From PALSA-505 sp036502085 (GTDB lineage Bacteria; Actinomycetota; Actinomycetes; Streptosporangiales; Streptosporangiaceae): a stretch of 64,000 nt of DNA. Position numbers and translations under genes: made by a program. Location of the stretch: NCBI GenBank assembly GCA_036502085.1, contig DASXZD010000098.1, forward strand, positions 1 through 64,000, given 5' to 3'. The notes beneath the pieces are model-generated. The model had not been told where the DNA came from. It saw only the letters and a list, made by a program, of their open reading frames with translations, and made no database searches. Shown here piece by piece: positions 35,486 through 43,624 of the stretch; the stretch's first letter is position 1, and the number at the start of each line of letters is the position of its first letter.

Positions 35486-36630
35486 CTGCTATCCGCGACG
35501 GCTCGGGCGGCGGCCGGCGCCTCTATGACGTAAAGTTCCGGATCGACCTCGATGTCCATATTCAGCTCACAGCACCGGTAGCAGATCGGCGTGAGTCCCT
35601 CACGGATCATCGCGCGCATTCGGTTATAAGTGTCGCCGTGCCAGATCTCGCCCAGGCTGGATTCCCTAAGCGAGCCCATCACGGTGTCGGCGAAAGTAGT
35701 GCAGCTGATCACCTGCCCGTTAGGGAGCACCGTGGTTTGCGCCCACAGTTTCGTGCAGGTGGTCTCGCGCACCGTGCTAGACCATTTGTCGCTGAAGAAC
35801 CCGCTCTTCTGCGCGTTGCTGTACCGGGTCGGGGTGATCAGCACCTCGACGTCGGGCGAGATGGTTTGCGCTTCGTCCAGGATGTCCGCCAGTTCGGCCT
35901 GGTCGATCTCGGCGTGCTGGTGCTCGTTGCAGTAGCCGGCCCAGGACATGAACGGCTGGCCGGTGACCGGCTCAAAGGCCTTCCGCGCGCGGGCGCCCTC
36001 GTCCCTGGTGAAGAAGCTGGCCAGCCCGACGGTGACCTGCGGCACGCCGAGGCCTTCGGCTACCCGGATCATCTCCGGCAGCGACCGGTAGTTCATGCCG
36101 GTCAGCACGAAGTTGATCGCGATCTCCGGGCTGCCGTTCCTGCTGGCCCGCTGCAGCGACTTGAGGCCGGCTACCGCCCGCTCGAAGGAGTTGCGGCCGC
36201 GGATCGGGTTGTTGATCTCCGGCGTAGGCCCGTCCAGCGATACGTAGGCGGCGTTCAGGCCCGCGTCCACCAGGCCATCGGCCACGCGCGGCAGCAGGGT
36301 CCCGTTGGTGTCCAGGTCAAGCCAGCCGTCTGGCAGGCCGTCCTTGGCCAGCTGGACCAGCTCCACGATCCTGGGATGCATGAGCGGCTCGCCGCCCATG
36401 ATCGACACGAGGGGCTGCTGACCGGTCCGCTGGGCGCCAGCGGCGAGCTCGTCGATGACCCCGCGCCACATCTCGAGGCTTATCTGATCCCGCTTAACCT
36501 CTTCGAGCCATGTGCTCTCGCTGGATGAGTCGCCATACATCCAGCATTCACGGCATGTTAAGTTGCACGCCCAGTTCACGTAGACGGTGAGGTAGCGAGG
36601 CACGGATGAGACTAAGGGCAGACCTGGCAT
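35482..36630 (-). CDS. radical SAM enzyme with SPASM/twitch-like C-terminus
   Basis: 382 residues. The radical SAM cluster is Cys22, Cys26, Cys29 in ACNLTCRECW. SIMGGEPLMHP is the GGE motif, and DTNGTLL and SLDGPTPEINNPIRG are conserved strands. C-terminal Cys in TTCTKLW, GQVISCTTF and ICYRCCEL fit an auxiliary-cluster domain. This is a second lineage, different from the 28846/31914 pair. BtrN-type alcohol oxidation or NeoN-type epimerisation are candidate roles. The ATG at 36630 with GGAGA is preferred to a longer frame. First gene of a three-gene operon with the TylF-like and NeoA-like genes. Confidence 0.88.
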   Translation of the reverse strand: MPGLPLVSSVPRYLTVYVNWACNLTCRECWMYGDSSSESTWLEEVKRDQISLEMWRGVIDELAAGAQRTGQQPLVSIMGGEPLMHPRIVELVQLAKDGLPDGWLDLDTNGTLLPRVADGLVDAGLNAAYVSLDGPTPEINNPIRGRNSFERAVAGLKSLQRASRNGSPEIAINFVLTGMNYRSLPEMIRVAEGLGVPQVTVGLASFFTRDEGARARKAFEPVTGQPFMSWAGYCNEHQHAEIDQAELADILDEAQTISPDVEVLITPTRYSNAQKSGFFSDKWSSTVRETTCTKLWAQTTVLPNGQVISCTTFADTVMGSLRESSLGEIWHGDTYNRMRAMIREGLTPICYRCCELNMDIEVDPELYVIEAPAAARAVADSR

Positions 36631-37039
36631 TGTGTCTCCGAATGTCGGCAGCGGCCACGGGCAGCCTAACCTCGCATGTCGAGCGGAAGCAAGACTTGAC
36701 AAGACTTCGGCCGGATACTTTACTGACCAGCGCTAGGCTAATGGATACTGAAGATCTAGGGCGAAGATCCAATTGCCCGCGCGGAGAACGCCATTGACAT
36801 CATCATCGGACGATGACGCACCCGGTCAGGACGTTGCTGGCGACCCTGACGACTTGTCGGCCTTAGCCGCACACGGTAGCCCTGAGACCAGGGCCGCCGT
36901 CCCGTCGCGCAATTGTGCTGGCGACACCTTGCCCGTGAATCGCGTAAGCATCGTCTTGCCAATCAGTAAGGATTGGCTCCCGGCCCCGTACTACACTCCG
37001 TGCTTTATTGTATCCGGAGAGTATAAAAGTCTGACTCAC

Positions 37040-37057
37040 CGTAATCATGTGATTACG
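37040..37057. promoter_or_regulatory. perfect palindrome, candidate operator
   Basis: CGTAATCA and TGATTACG are exact inverse arms with a 2-base spacer, in the AT-rich part of the divergent region. The form suits a dimeric GntR- or LysR-like protein. No such regulator gene is in the window, so the binder is unknown. Confidence 0.5.
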
Positions 37058-37174
37058 TTCCGCGATACTTGCTGCGACACAAGCAATTTTCGCGCTGATC
37101 GTGACCTTATCGTTACTTTGAGCGAGAAATCGGACGTGCCAGGCATACCGCAGGCGCTCGGGCCGGCGCTTTCC

Positions 37175-37207
37175 GCAACCGTTTGCTGCCACGCTGCAAC
37201 CGTTTGC
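37175..37207. promoter_or_regulatory. two GCAACCGTTTGC direct repeats, candidate operators
   Basis: GCAACCGTTTGC occurs at 37175-37186 and 37196-37207, exactly 21 bases apart, so both lie on the same face of the helix. Each is itself a near-palindrome with a central CG, the form of LacI-family sites. AACCGTTTGC recurs at 30143-30152 between other cluster genes. Confidence 0.5.
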
Positions 37208-37613
37208 CCCACAAACGTTCGCATGCGGACCTCGACCCGGCCTCCGATCAGCCCCCCGAACAGGTGCACGGCCGGCTGCGGCCCGGCCGCCGGGCTCGGC
37301 TCCCGACGAGCCACCGACGAGAACTTCCGGTTCCGACAATCGATATCCATGGGCATTTACCGGGCGCCGGAGAACCTGTTTTCCCGGCCCGTCGAACAAT
37401 TCCCATGGATGACCGGCACCGCATCGTAAGGAAGCCATCTCTGGCACCATCGGCCGATAACACGGCATAAAAGGCACGGGGAGCTACCAACAGCAGCATA
37501 AGGCCGGAAGGGCGGGCCGGTATCGCACCTTCCGCCGATCTTGTGCAGCGAAACTAAAATAATTGCCAATTACGCGGGCACGAAACGGTGCGCGGTTAAC
37601 TGGGAGCTAATCG

Positions 37614-38798
37614 ATGACGGCTCGAGACGACATCACTGCCAGATATGAAGACCGCTGGCAGGCCCACCGCATCAGGCTGGGGGAAAACGAGTATCCGTAC
37701 TACTACGGCTATGGATGCATCGACTTAATAACCCAGGAACTTGCCGCCTTCGAGGCGGACCGGTTCATCGTGGTCACCGACCATACCGTGCACGCTCTGC
37801 ATGGCGACACATTGCTGCCCAAACTCGCCACGCTGGCCCCGGTCGAGGTGTTCAGCCAGCGACCCGGCGAGGCGATGAAATCCCTGGAACAGCTGACCGA
37901 GCTGATGGAAAGGGCGCTGGCCGCGGGGGCCACCCGCCGATCGGTAGTGATCGCCTTCGGCGGCGGGGTGCCCGGCAACCTGGCCGGCGTGCTGGCCGGA
38001 TTGCTCTTTCGCGGCGTGCGCCTGGTGCACATACCCACCACCACGCTGGCCGCGATGGACTCGGTGCTGTCGCTCAAGCAGGCCATCAACAGCACCCGCG
38101 GCAAGAATCACGTCGGCATCTACTACCCGCCGGCCGCCGTGTTCACCGACGTCCGCGTGCTGCAGACGCTGCCGGACCGTGAGCTGCGCTCCGGGCTGTG
38201 CGAGGCTGCGAAGAACTGCCTGGCGATCAGGCCCGTGTCGCTGCCCGCCCTGCGGGACGTGCTGGCCCGCGGCGAGCTGTCATCGGCGGCGGCGCTGCTC
38301 TGGCTGCTGGACGAGAGCATCAGGGCCAAGTCGTCTGTCACGATGCACGACGCGCACGAGCAGCGCGGTGGCCTGGTCCTGGAGTACGGCCACACGATCG
38401 GGCACGCGGTCGAGCTGACCTTGAACCGGCGCCGGACCGACCGGCCGATCTCGCACGGCGAGGCCATCGCCTTCGGCATGGTGGCGGCGGCCAGGCTGGC
38501 GCAGCGGCGCGGCTGGCTGTCCGACGCCGACACCGAGCTGCACGACGAAATCGTCTCCGCGCTCGGCGCCCCGCTGCGGCTGCCGCCCGAGCTCGCGGTC
38601 GATGAGCTGCTGGCCGTGCTGGGCAATGACAACAAGCGCGGCTACTTGCTGCCCGCCTCGGGGACCGTACCCTTTGTGCTGCTCAAGGGGCTCGGCCAGC
38701 CGGCCGGGCCGCCGGACTTGCCGCTGGTGCCGGTCGGCCTGGACGAGGTAGGCAGCGTGCTGGCCACGCTGTCCGCGGCCAAGGCGGTACCGGTGTGA
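37614..38798 (+). CDS. 2-deoxy-scyllo-inosose synthase
   Basis: 394 residues of the dehydroquinate synthase family. It carries the subgroup signature SVLSLKQAINSTRGKN after RGVRLVHIPTTTLAAMD, and GNDNKRGYLL, as in NeoC/BtrC/KanC. NAD loop GGGVPGN. Metal ligands Glu197, His260 (EYGHTIGHAVE) and His281 (SHGEA), with Lys200. It converts glucose-6-phosphate to 2-deoxy-scyllo-inosose, the first committed step of 2-deoxystreptamine. The Glu-His spacing of 63 equals that of BtrC; the loop to the last His is longer by five residues. The stop overlaps the GMC oxidoreductase start (GTGA). This gene defines the cluster type. Confidence 0.93.
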   Translation: MTARDDITARYEDRWQAHRIRLGENEYPYYYGYGCIDLITQELAAFEADRFIVVTDHTVHALHGDTLLPKLATLAPVEVFSQRPGEAMKSLEQLTELMERALAAGATRRSVVIAFGGGVPGNLAGVLAGLLFRGVRLVHIPTTTLAAMDSVLSLKQAINSTRGKNHVGIYYPPAAVFTDVRVLQTLPDRELRSGLCEAAKNCLAIRPVSLPALRDVLARGELSSAAALLWLLDESIRAKSSVTMHDAHEQRGGLVLEYGHTIGHAVELTLNRRRTDRPISHGEAIAFGMVAAARLAQRRGWLSDADTELHDEIVSALGAPLRLPPELAVDELLAVLGNDNKRGYLLPASGTVPFVLLKGLGQPAGPPDLPLVPVGLDEVGSVLATLSAAKAVPV

Positions 38799-40450
38799 AC
38801 CTGGCCGCCCGTTACGGTCCCGCCCCCGGCGCGGCGGATCTGGCCGAGGTCTTCGACGTGTGCGTCGTCGGCAGCGGCGCGGCGGGCTCGACGGCGGCCT
38901 GGCTGCTGGCCGCCGCGGGCCTGCGGGTGGTCGTGATCGAGCAGGGCCCGCACGTGAGGGACGAGGACAGCTACGACGACGTGCTGGCGGCGGCCGAGCC
39001 GGCCTGGGTCCGGCAGGAGAACGACGCCTGGGCCAAGGTCGGCTACCCGTGGAGCACCTGCAACGTCGGCGGCGGCACGGTCTTCTACGGCGGCGTCATG
39101 TTCCGCGGCCGACCGGTGGACTTCGACCCCGAGACCGTGCTCGGCCGGGCCGAGCTGCCGCTGCGCTCGCCGTGGGACCCGGCCGAGCTCGAGCCGTACT
39201 ACGCCGCGGTCGAGGCGGTGTCCGGCATCGCCGGCGACGCGACCGCGGATCCGACCCTGCCGCCGTTCAGCCGGCCCTACCCGATGCCGCCGGTCCCGGT
39301 CTCGGCCGAAGGCGCCACCCTCGGCGGCGCCGCCGCCGCGCTCGGCTGGCACGCGTTCCCGACCCCGCTGTCGGTCAACAGCCGCGCCCGCGACGGCCAG
39401 CAGGCCTGCGCGAGCGACGCGCCGTGCATCTGCCGGCGCTGCCCGCACGGCGCCAAGGGCGACGCGGCCAGCCGGTTCCTGTTCCCCGCCGTGGCGTCCG
39501 GCGCCCGGCTGCTGGCCGGGCTCAAGGCGGTCAGGCTGATCGCCGACGGCCGCACCGCCACCGCGCTGGAGTGCGTCCGGATGGACACCGGCGAGCGCTG
39601 CCAGCTGCGCGCGCGGCAGTTCCTGGTCTGCGCCAACGCCATCCAGACCGCGGCGCTGCTGCTGCGCTCGGCGGGCGGCGCGCACCCGGCCGGGCTGGGC
39701 AACAGCCGCGACCTGGTCGGCCGCGGCCTGTGCTTCAAGCTCAGCGAGTACCTGGTCGGCTACCGGCACGAGAGCACCTCGCAGCCGCCGCAAAGCCACG
39801 TCATGGGCCTCGGCCCGTTCTCCACCTGCACGGTCGCCGACCTGTACACCGACGCCGCCGCTCCCGGCGGCCTGGGCGGGCTGCTGTACGAGGCCAGGCC
39901 GATGCGCCCGTACCGGATGCGGACCAGCGAGCAGCTGCTGCGGATCGAGGCGCTGGTACCGGACGAGCCCCAGCTGGCCAACCGGGTGCGGCTCGGCCCC
40001 GGCACCGACGCGCACGGCGTGACCGACGTGGTGATGGACTACACCGCGCACCCGCGCGACCTGGCCCGGCTGGAGTACATGCTGGCCCGCGGCACCGAGC
40101 TGCTGCAGGCGGCCGGCTGCGAGCTGGTGGTCCGCGAGCCGTCCGGCTGGGCGCTGGGCAGCTGCCACCTGCACGGCACCTGCCGGATGGGCGCCGATCC
40201 CGCGACCAGCGTCACCGATCCCGACGGGCGGCTGCACGACGCGGAGAACGTCTACGTCGGGGACGGCGCCCTGCTGCCCTACCCGTCCGGCGTCAACCCG
40301 GCGCTGACCATCCAGGCGGTCGCGCTGCGGGTGGCCCGCCGGCTGCTCGCCGACCGGTTCGCGATCGACCGGGTACCGCAGCTCGACGCGGTCACCGCGG
40401 CCAGCCCCGGGCCGGCCGGCCCCCGATTCGCTCAGCCGACCGTCCGGTGA
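38795..40450 (+). CDS. GMC oxidoreductase, NeoQ/BtrQ-like 6'-alcohol oxidase
   Basis: 551 residues. FAD motif VVGSGAAGSTAAWLL (G26, G28, G31), then GGGTVFYGGVMFRGRP, a Cys-rich CICRRCPHGAKG, and at the C-terminus the catalytic HLHGTCRMG and NPALTIQAVA. In neomycin and butirosin, NeoQ/BtrQ oxidises the 6'-hydroxyl of paromamine so that NeoB/BtrB can transaminate it. A BtrB-like aminotransferase follows downstream, supporting this assignment. Coupled to DOI synthase by a four-base overlap. The last 19 bases overlap the convergent unknown gene. Confidence 0.88.
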   Translation: MNLAARYGPAPGAADLAEVFDVCVVGSGAAGSTAAWLLAAAGLRVVVIEQGPHVRDEDSYDDVLAAAEPAWVRQENDAWAKVGYPWSTCNVGGGTVFYGGVMFRGRPVDFDPETVLGRAELPLRSPWDPAELEPYYAAVEAVSGIAGDATADPTLPPFSRPYPMPPVPVSAEGATLGGAAAALGWHAFPTPLSVNSRARDGQQACASDAPCICRRCPHGAKGDAASRFLFPAVASGARLLAGLKAVRLIADGRTATALECVRMDTGERCQLRARQFLVCANAIQTAALLLRSAGGAHPAGLGNSRDLVGRGLCFKLSEYLVGYRHESTSQPPQSHVMGLGPFSTCTVADLYTDAAAPGGLGGLLYEARPMRPYRMRTSEQLLRIEALVPDEPQLANRVRLGPGTDAHGVTDVVMDYTAHPRDLARLEYMLARGTELLQAAGCELVVREPSGWALGSCHLHGTCRMGADPATSVTDPDGRLHDAENVYVGDGALLPYPSGVNPALTIQAVALRVARRLLADRFAIDRVPQLDAVTAASPGPAGPRFAQPTVR

Positions 40451-41316
40451 GCGGGCCGCCACCTGTCGCCCAGGTACTCCTGCACCGCGTCGAGCCGGCT
40501 GACGAAGTACGCGTGCTCGCGATCGCCGACGCGCACTCGGCGCACCGTGCCGGTCAGCCGGTCCGGCAGCTCGCGGTACACCCGGTGCACGACGTTGCCG
40601 CGCTCCCGCTCGGCCGGCTCGAGCGCGTACTTCAGCAGGCCGAGCTCGGCCAGCTCGGGCTCGGTGGCCGCCCAGGCACAGATCGCGCCAATCAGCACCG
40701 GTATCCAGTAGCGCTGAAACGTGCGCCGCAGCACCGGCACGTAGGCGCCGTACCTGGCCACCAGGTCGACCGGATCCCGCTCCACCACCTCGTCGCCTTC
40801 CCGCACCGCGGTGCGGCCGCCGCGGCCCTGGAACAGGTAGCTGTACCGGACGGCCAGGTCGCTCTGCAGCCCGGCCAGGTACACCGCCGGGCCGTGCCGG
40901 ACGCCGTAGGCGTAGCCCAGGTAGCCCGGCCGGCCCGCGTCCATGAAGTTCCAGTCGGCGGCGTCGTACATGGCCTGCGGCAGCACGGCGTGGTCGGTCA
41001 GGTAGCAGCGCAGCGTGACCGGCGCGCCGAAACGCGGGAACCGGTCACCGGCCACGTCATCGCAAATGCCCTCCATCGCCACCACGGAGAACGACGGGTA
41101 ACGGTAGCTGAATGGCACTCGATCGGACAGCGGAGCGGTCTCGTTGAACGGCCGCAGCAGCGCGCCGAGCGATATGCCGTGCGCGGCTGCGACGTCCTCC
41201 CGCTCGGTCGGATCCTCCAGCCACCGCAGCAGCAGCTCCCGGTCGGCCAGCGCCGGGTTGCCGTACACCCAGCGCTGGAGAAAGTCCAGGTCAGGAACCA
41301 CGATCGTCTCCGCCAT
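40432..41316 (-). CDS. unrecognised cluster protein
   Basis: 294 residues from the ATG at 41316; an upstream frame to 41403 lacks a ribosome site. No family was recognised. Features: an acidic N-terminus (VVPDLDFLQRWVYGNPALADRELLLRWLED), a central VTLRCYLTDHAVLPQAMYDAADWNFMDAGRPGYLGYAYGVRHGPAVYLAGLQSDL, QGRGGRTAVREGDEV and a hydrophobic RYWIPVLIGAICAWAATE. QGRGG after AGLQSDL faintly recalls the acetyl-CoA loop of GNAT enzymes, but this is weak. It is the only minus-strand gene within the core biosynthetic block, and converges on the GMC gene. Likely a real gene from its codon pattern and length. Confidence 0.65.
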   Translation of the reverse strand: MAETIVVPDLDFLQRWVYGNPALADRELLLRWLEDPTEREDVAAAHGISLGALLRPFNETAPLSDRVPFSYRYPSFSVVAMEGICDDVAGDRFPRFGAPVTLRCYLTDHAVLPQAMYDAADWNFMDAGRPGYLGYAYGVRHGPAVYLAGLQSDLAVRYSYLFQGRGGRTAVREGDEVVERDPVDLVARYGAYVPVLRRTFQRYWIPVLIGAICAWAATEPELAELGLLKYALEPAERERGNVVHRVYRELPDRLTGTVRRVRVGDREHAYFVSRLDAVQEYLGDRWRPAHRTVG

Positions 41317-41463
41317 GGTATCTACCCTAGTTCGGATGACATTCGCAATCAACATATAAAAAACCTCAAAAAATTTGCTTCCGAACGGTACGCGCATTGA
41401 CATTAGCTATTTATTTAAGACACGACGAGGGCCAGCCAGAAAGCCTCCTGGGAAGGGAAGCAG
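41317..41463. promoter_or_regulatory. short AT-rich divergent promoter region
   Basis: 147 bases between the unrecognised gene (-) and the aminotransferase operon (+). Its GC content is far below that of the genes (AT-rich tracts at 41356-41378 and 41402-41418). TTGACA lies at 41397-41402, but no -10 at normal spacing is clear. GGGAAGGGAAGC precedes the ATG at 41464. Promoters for both genes should lie here. Confidence 0.5.
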
Positions 41464-42804
41464 ATGACGCAGGAAACTAAGCAGGGAAACCTTGCGACTA
41501 TCGAGCGTGCCCGGCGAGTGACCGCGGCCGAGGACTACGACATCGGCACCAGGTTCCCCGCGGTGTTCGAGCGGTCCGACGGCTCGTGGATGCACGACGT
41601 GGAGGGCAACCGGGTGCTGGACGTGACCGCGGCCAGCGGAGCGCTGCTGCTGGGCAACCGGCATCCTCGCGTGGTGGAGGCGATCACCACCTGCATCCGC
41701 GACTACGGGACGCTGTTCTCCAGCACGCTGTCGCTGCCCCGCATCGAGGTGGCCGAGCGGCTGTGCGAGCGCTACCCGGCCGCGGAGAAGGTCGTGTTCT
41801 GGAAGTCGGGCTCCGAGGCGACCAGCGCCGCGATCAGGCTGGCCCGCGCCGCCACCGGCCGCGACCTGATCTTGACCTGCGGATACCACGGCTGGCACGA
41901 CTGGCAGCGCACCTACCTGAACGTGGGCTTCGACGCCGGCACCAGGACGGCCTGCTTCGGCTACAGCGAGGCGGCGCTAGAGCGGCTGCTGGGCGAGTTC
42001 GCCGCCGACGTCGCGGGCGTGTTCGTCACCCCGGAGCCGGCCTGGTTCGGCGTGGACTACTACCGCAGGCTGTCGGACCTGTGCGCCCGGCACGGCGTGC
42101 TGTTCATGATCGACGAGGTGATCACCGGCCTGCGCTGGGGCGCCCGCGGCCTCAACGGCAGCGGCGGCGTGCGCGCCGACGTGATCACGATGAGCAAGGG
42201 CCTGTCCAACGGGCACTCGCTGTCGGCGGTGATGGGACGCCGCGACATCATCGACGCCTACGACCTGGCCGGCGTGTCGGGCACGTACACCCGCGAGGTC
42301 CCGTCGATGGCGGCCGCGCTGGCCGTGCTCGACACCATCGACGACGGCTCGGTGCACGAGCGGTGCGAGAAGATGGGCGGGCTGCTGATGGACGGCATGC
42401 GCCGGGTGCTCGCCGACGCCGACGTCCCGGCGCACGTCGCCGGGCCGCCGATGATGTTCGACGTCGTCGTCGAGTCCGAGCAGCTGTCCTGGGACTTCTA
42501 CCGGGCCGCGTTCGACTACGGCGCGTACTTCGAGGACAGCGGTACCCAGATGGTCACCGCCGCGTTCGGCGAGGCCGAGGTCGAGCACGCGCTGACCGCG
42601 TTCGAGCAGGGCGTCCGCAAGGTCCTGGCGACCCGCAAGCCCGGCCCGGTGGACGAGGCCCGCAAGCGGCAGTTCGCCGCTGAGGCGTTCGGCGGGGTGC
42701 TGACCGAGGACGAGGCTTCGGCTGCGCGCATCGACCAGATGATGCAGGCGGTGGCCGACCGGGACACCAACCTGGGCGGCCCAGCGGCCCCTGCTTGTGG
42801 CTGA
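41464..42804 (+). CDS. class III PLP aminotransferase, NeoB/BtrB-like
   Basis: 446 residues. PLP lysine is Lys245 in TMSKGLSNGH. MIDEVITGLRWGARG holds the pyridine-binding Asp, and WKSGSEATSAAIRLARAATGR is the phosphate-binding segment. Relatives NeoB/BtrB transaminate the 6'-aldehyde made by NeoQ/BtrQ, giving neamine. It lies in the next operon after the GMC gene. A ~50-residue C-terminal tail (GPVDEARKRQFAAEAFGG...) is a common feature. It could also be a glutamate-1-semialdehyde-like enzyme, but the context argues otherwise. Overlaps the APH gene by eight bases. Confidence 0.87.
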   Translation: MTQETKQGNLATIERARRVTAAEDYDIGTRFPAVFERSDGSWMHDVEGNRVLDVTAASGALLLGNRHPRVVEAITTCIRDYGTLFSSTLSLPRIEVAERLCERYPAAEKVVFWKSGSEATSAAIRLARAATGRDLILTCGYHGWHDWQRTYLNVGFDAGTRTACFGYSEAALERLLGEFAADVAGVFVTPEPAWFGVDYYRRLSDLCARHGVLFMIDEVITGLRWGARGLNGSGGVRADVITMSKGLSNGHSLSAVMGRRDIIDAYDLAGVSGTYTREVPSMAAALAVLDTIDDGSVHERCEKMGGLLMDGMRRVLADADVPAHVAGPPMMFDVVVESEQLSWDFYRAAFDYGAYFEDSGTQMVTAAFGEAEVEHALTAFEQGVRKVLATRKPGPVDEARKRQFAAEAFGGVLTEDEASAARIDQMMQAVADRDTNLGGPAAPACG

Positions 42805-43624
42805 TCCCGGCCTGCCGGTGCCGGTGTCGGCGGCGCCGGTCAGGAACGGCCGCTGGGAGCACGTGGCGACGCGCTCCTACGGCACCGCCATCTACCGGGT
42901 CGCCGACGACCGGGGCCTGGCCGCGTACTACGTCAAGGCCACGGCGTCGGCCGACCCGGACGACCTGCGGTTCCATCCGGCCCGTGAGGCCGCCCGGCTG
43001 GCCTGGCTGGGCGAGCAGGGCTTCCCGGTCCCGCAGGTCATCGAGGCCGGCGCCCGCGGCGAGCTGGCCTGGCTGGTCACCACGGCGATCGAGGGCCGGT
43101 CCGCGGCGCTGGGCTGGAGCCCCGCGGACCAGGACACGGTGCTCGACCTGGTCGCCGACCTGGCCAGGGAGCTGCACGCGCTGCCCGCCGCGGACTGCCC
43201 GTTCGACCGGACGCTCGCGGTCAGCCTGCCGCGCATCAGGGCCGGGGCGCTGGCCGGCCGGGTGGACACCGACGACCTGGACCCGGCGTACGCCGGCTGG
43301 ACGGCCCGCCAGCTGCTCGACGAGCTCGACGCCACGCCGCCGCCGCAGGAGGAGGACATCGTCGTGTGCCACGGCGACCTGTGCCTGGACAACATCCTGA
43401 TCGAGCCGGAGACGATGACGCTGGCCGGGCTGCTGGACGCCGGCCGGCTCGGCACCGCCGACCGCTGGCTGGATCTCGCGGTGCTGCTGCGCAACCTCGG
43501 CGGCGAATGCCCCGGCTGGCCGCCCGACCCTCGGCACGCCGACCGGTTCCTGCGCCGCTACGGCCTGGCCGCAGTGGACGAGCGGCGGCTGGACTACTAC
43601 CGGCTGCTGGATGAGTTCATCTGA
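42797..43624 (+). CDS. aminoglycoside phosphotransferase, APH(3')-like
   Basis: 275 residues, the usual APH(3') length. The catalytic loop is CHGDLCLDNI with Asp194, and the Mg-binding loop is GLLDAGRLGTADRWLDLAVLLRNL with Asp214. These match the pattern I know of APH(3') enzymes, which phosphorylate the 3'-OH using ATP. VAYYVKA carries the ATP-binding lysine. In a producer's cluster this is either self-resistance or a biosynthetic kinase that masks the product until export. It is fully coupled: it overlaps the aminotransferase by eight bases, and its TGA overlaps the next ATG by one. Confidence 0.87.
   Translation: MADPGLPVPVSAAPVRNGRWEHVATRSYGTAIYRVADDRGLAAYYVKATASADPDDLRFHPAREAARLAWLGEQGFPVPQVIEAGARGELAWLVTTAIEGRSAALGWSPADQDTVLDLVADLARELHALPAADCPFDRTLAVSLPRIRAGALAGRVDTDDLDPAYAGWTARQLLDELDATPPPQEEDIVVCHGDLCLDNILIEPETMTLAGLLDAGRLGTADRWLDLAVLLRNLGGECPGWPPDPRHADRFLRRYGLAAVDERRLDYYRLLDEFI

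Larger units (their letters stand above)
36631..37613. other. 1-kb divergent control region of the 2-DOS core
   Basis: It lies between the radical SAM operon (-) and the DOI synthase operon (+). No gene is convincing; a 218-codon frame on the plus strand has poor codon use and no ribosome site. The middle (36990-37150) is markedly AT-rich. It contains a perfect 8-base dyad (37040-37057) and two direct copies of GCAACCGTTTGC 21 bases apart (37175-37207). GGGAG precedes the DOI synthase ATG. These make it the likely control point of the cluster. Confidence 0.6.

Noticed and set aside
36773..37429. 218-codon plus-strand frame in the divergent region
   Set aside because: Low and uneven GC, odd residue composition, no ribosome site and no family resemblance; it overlaps candidate operators
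38642..40462. Long minus-strand frame opposite the DOI synthase and GMC genes
   Set aside because: Composition is Arg/Gly/Val/Gln repeats typical of the antisense of GC-rich coding sequence; the plus-strand frames carry all family motifs
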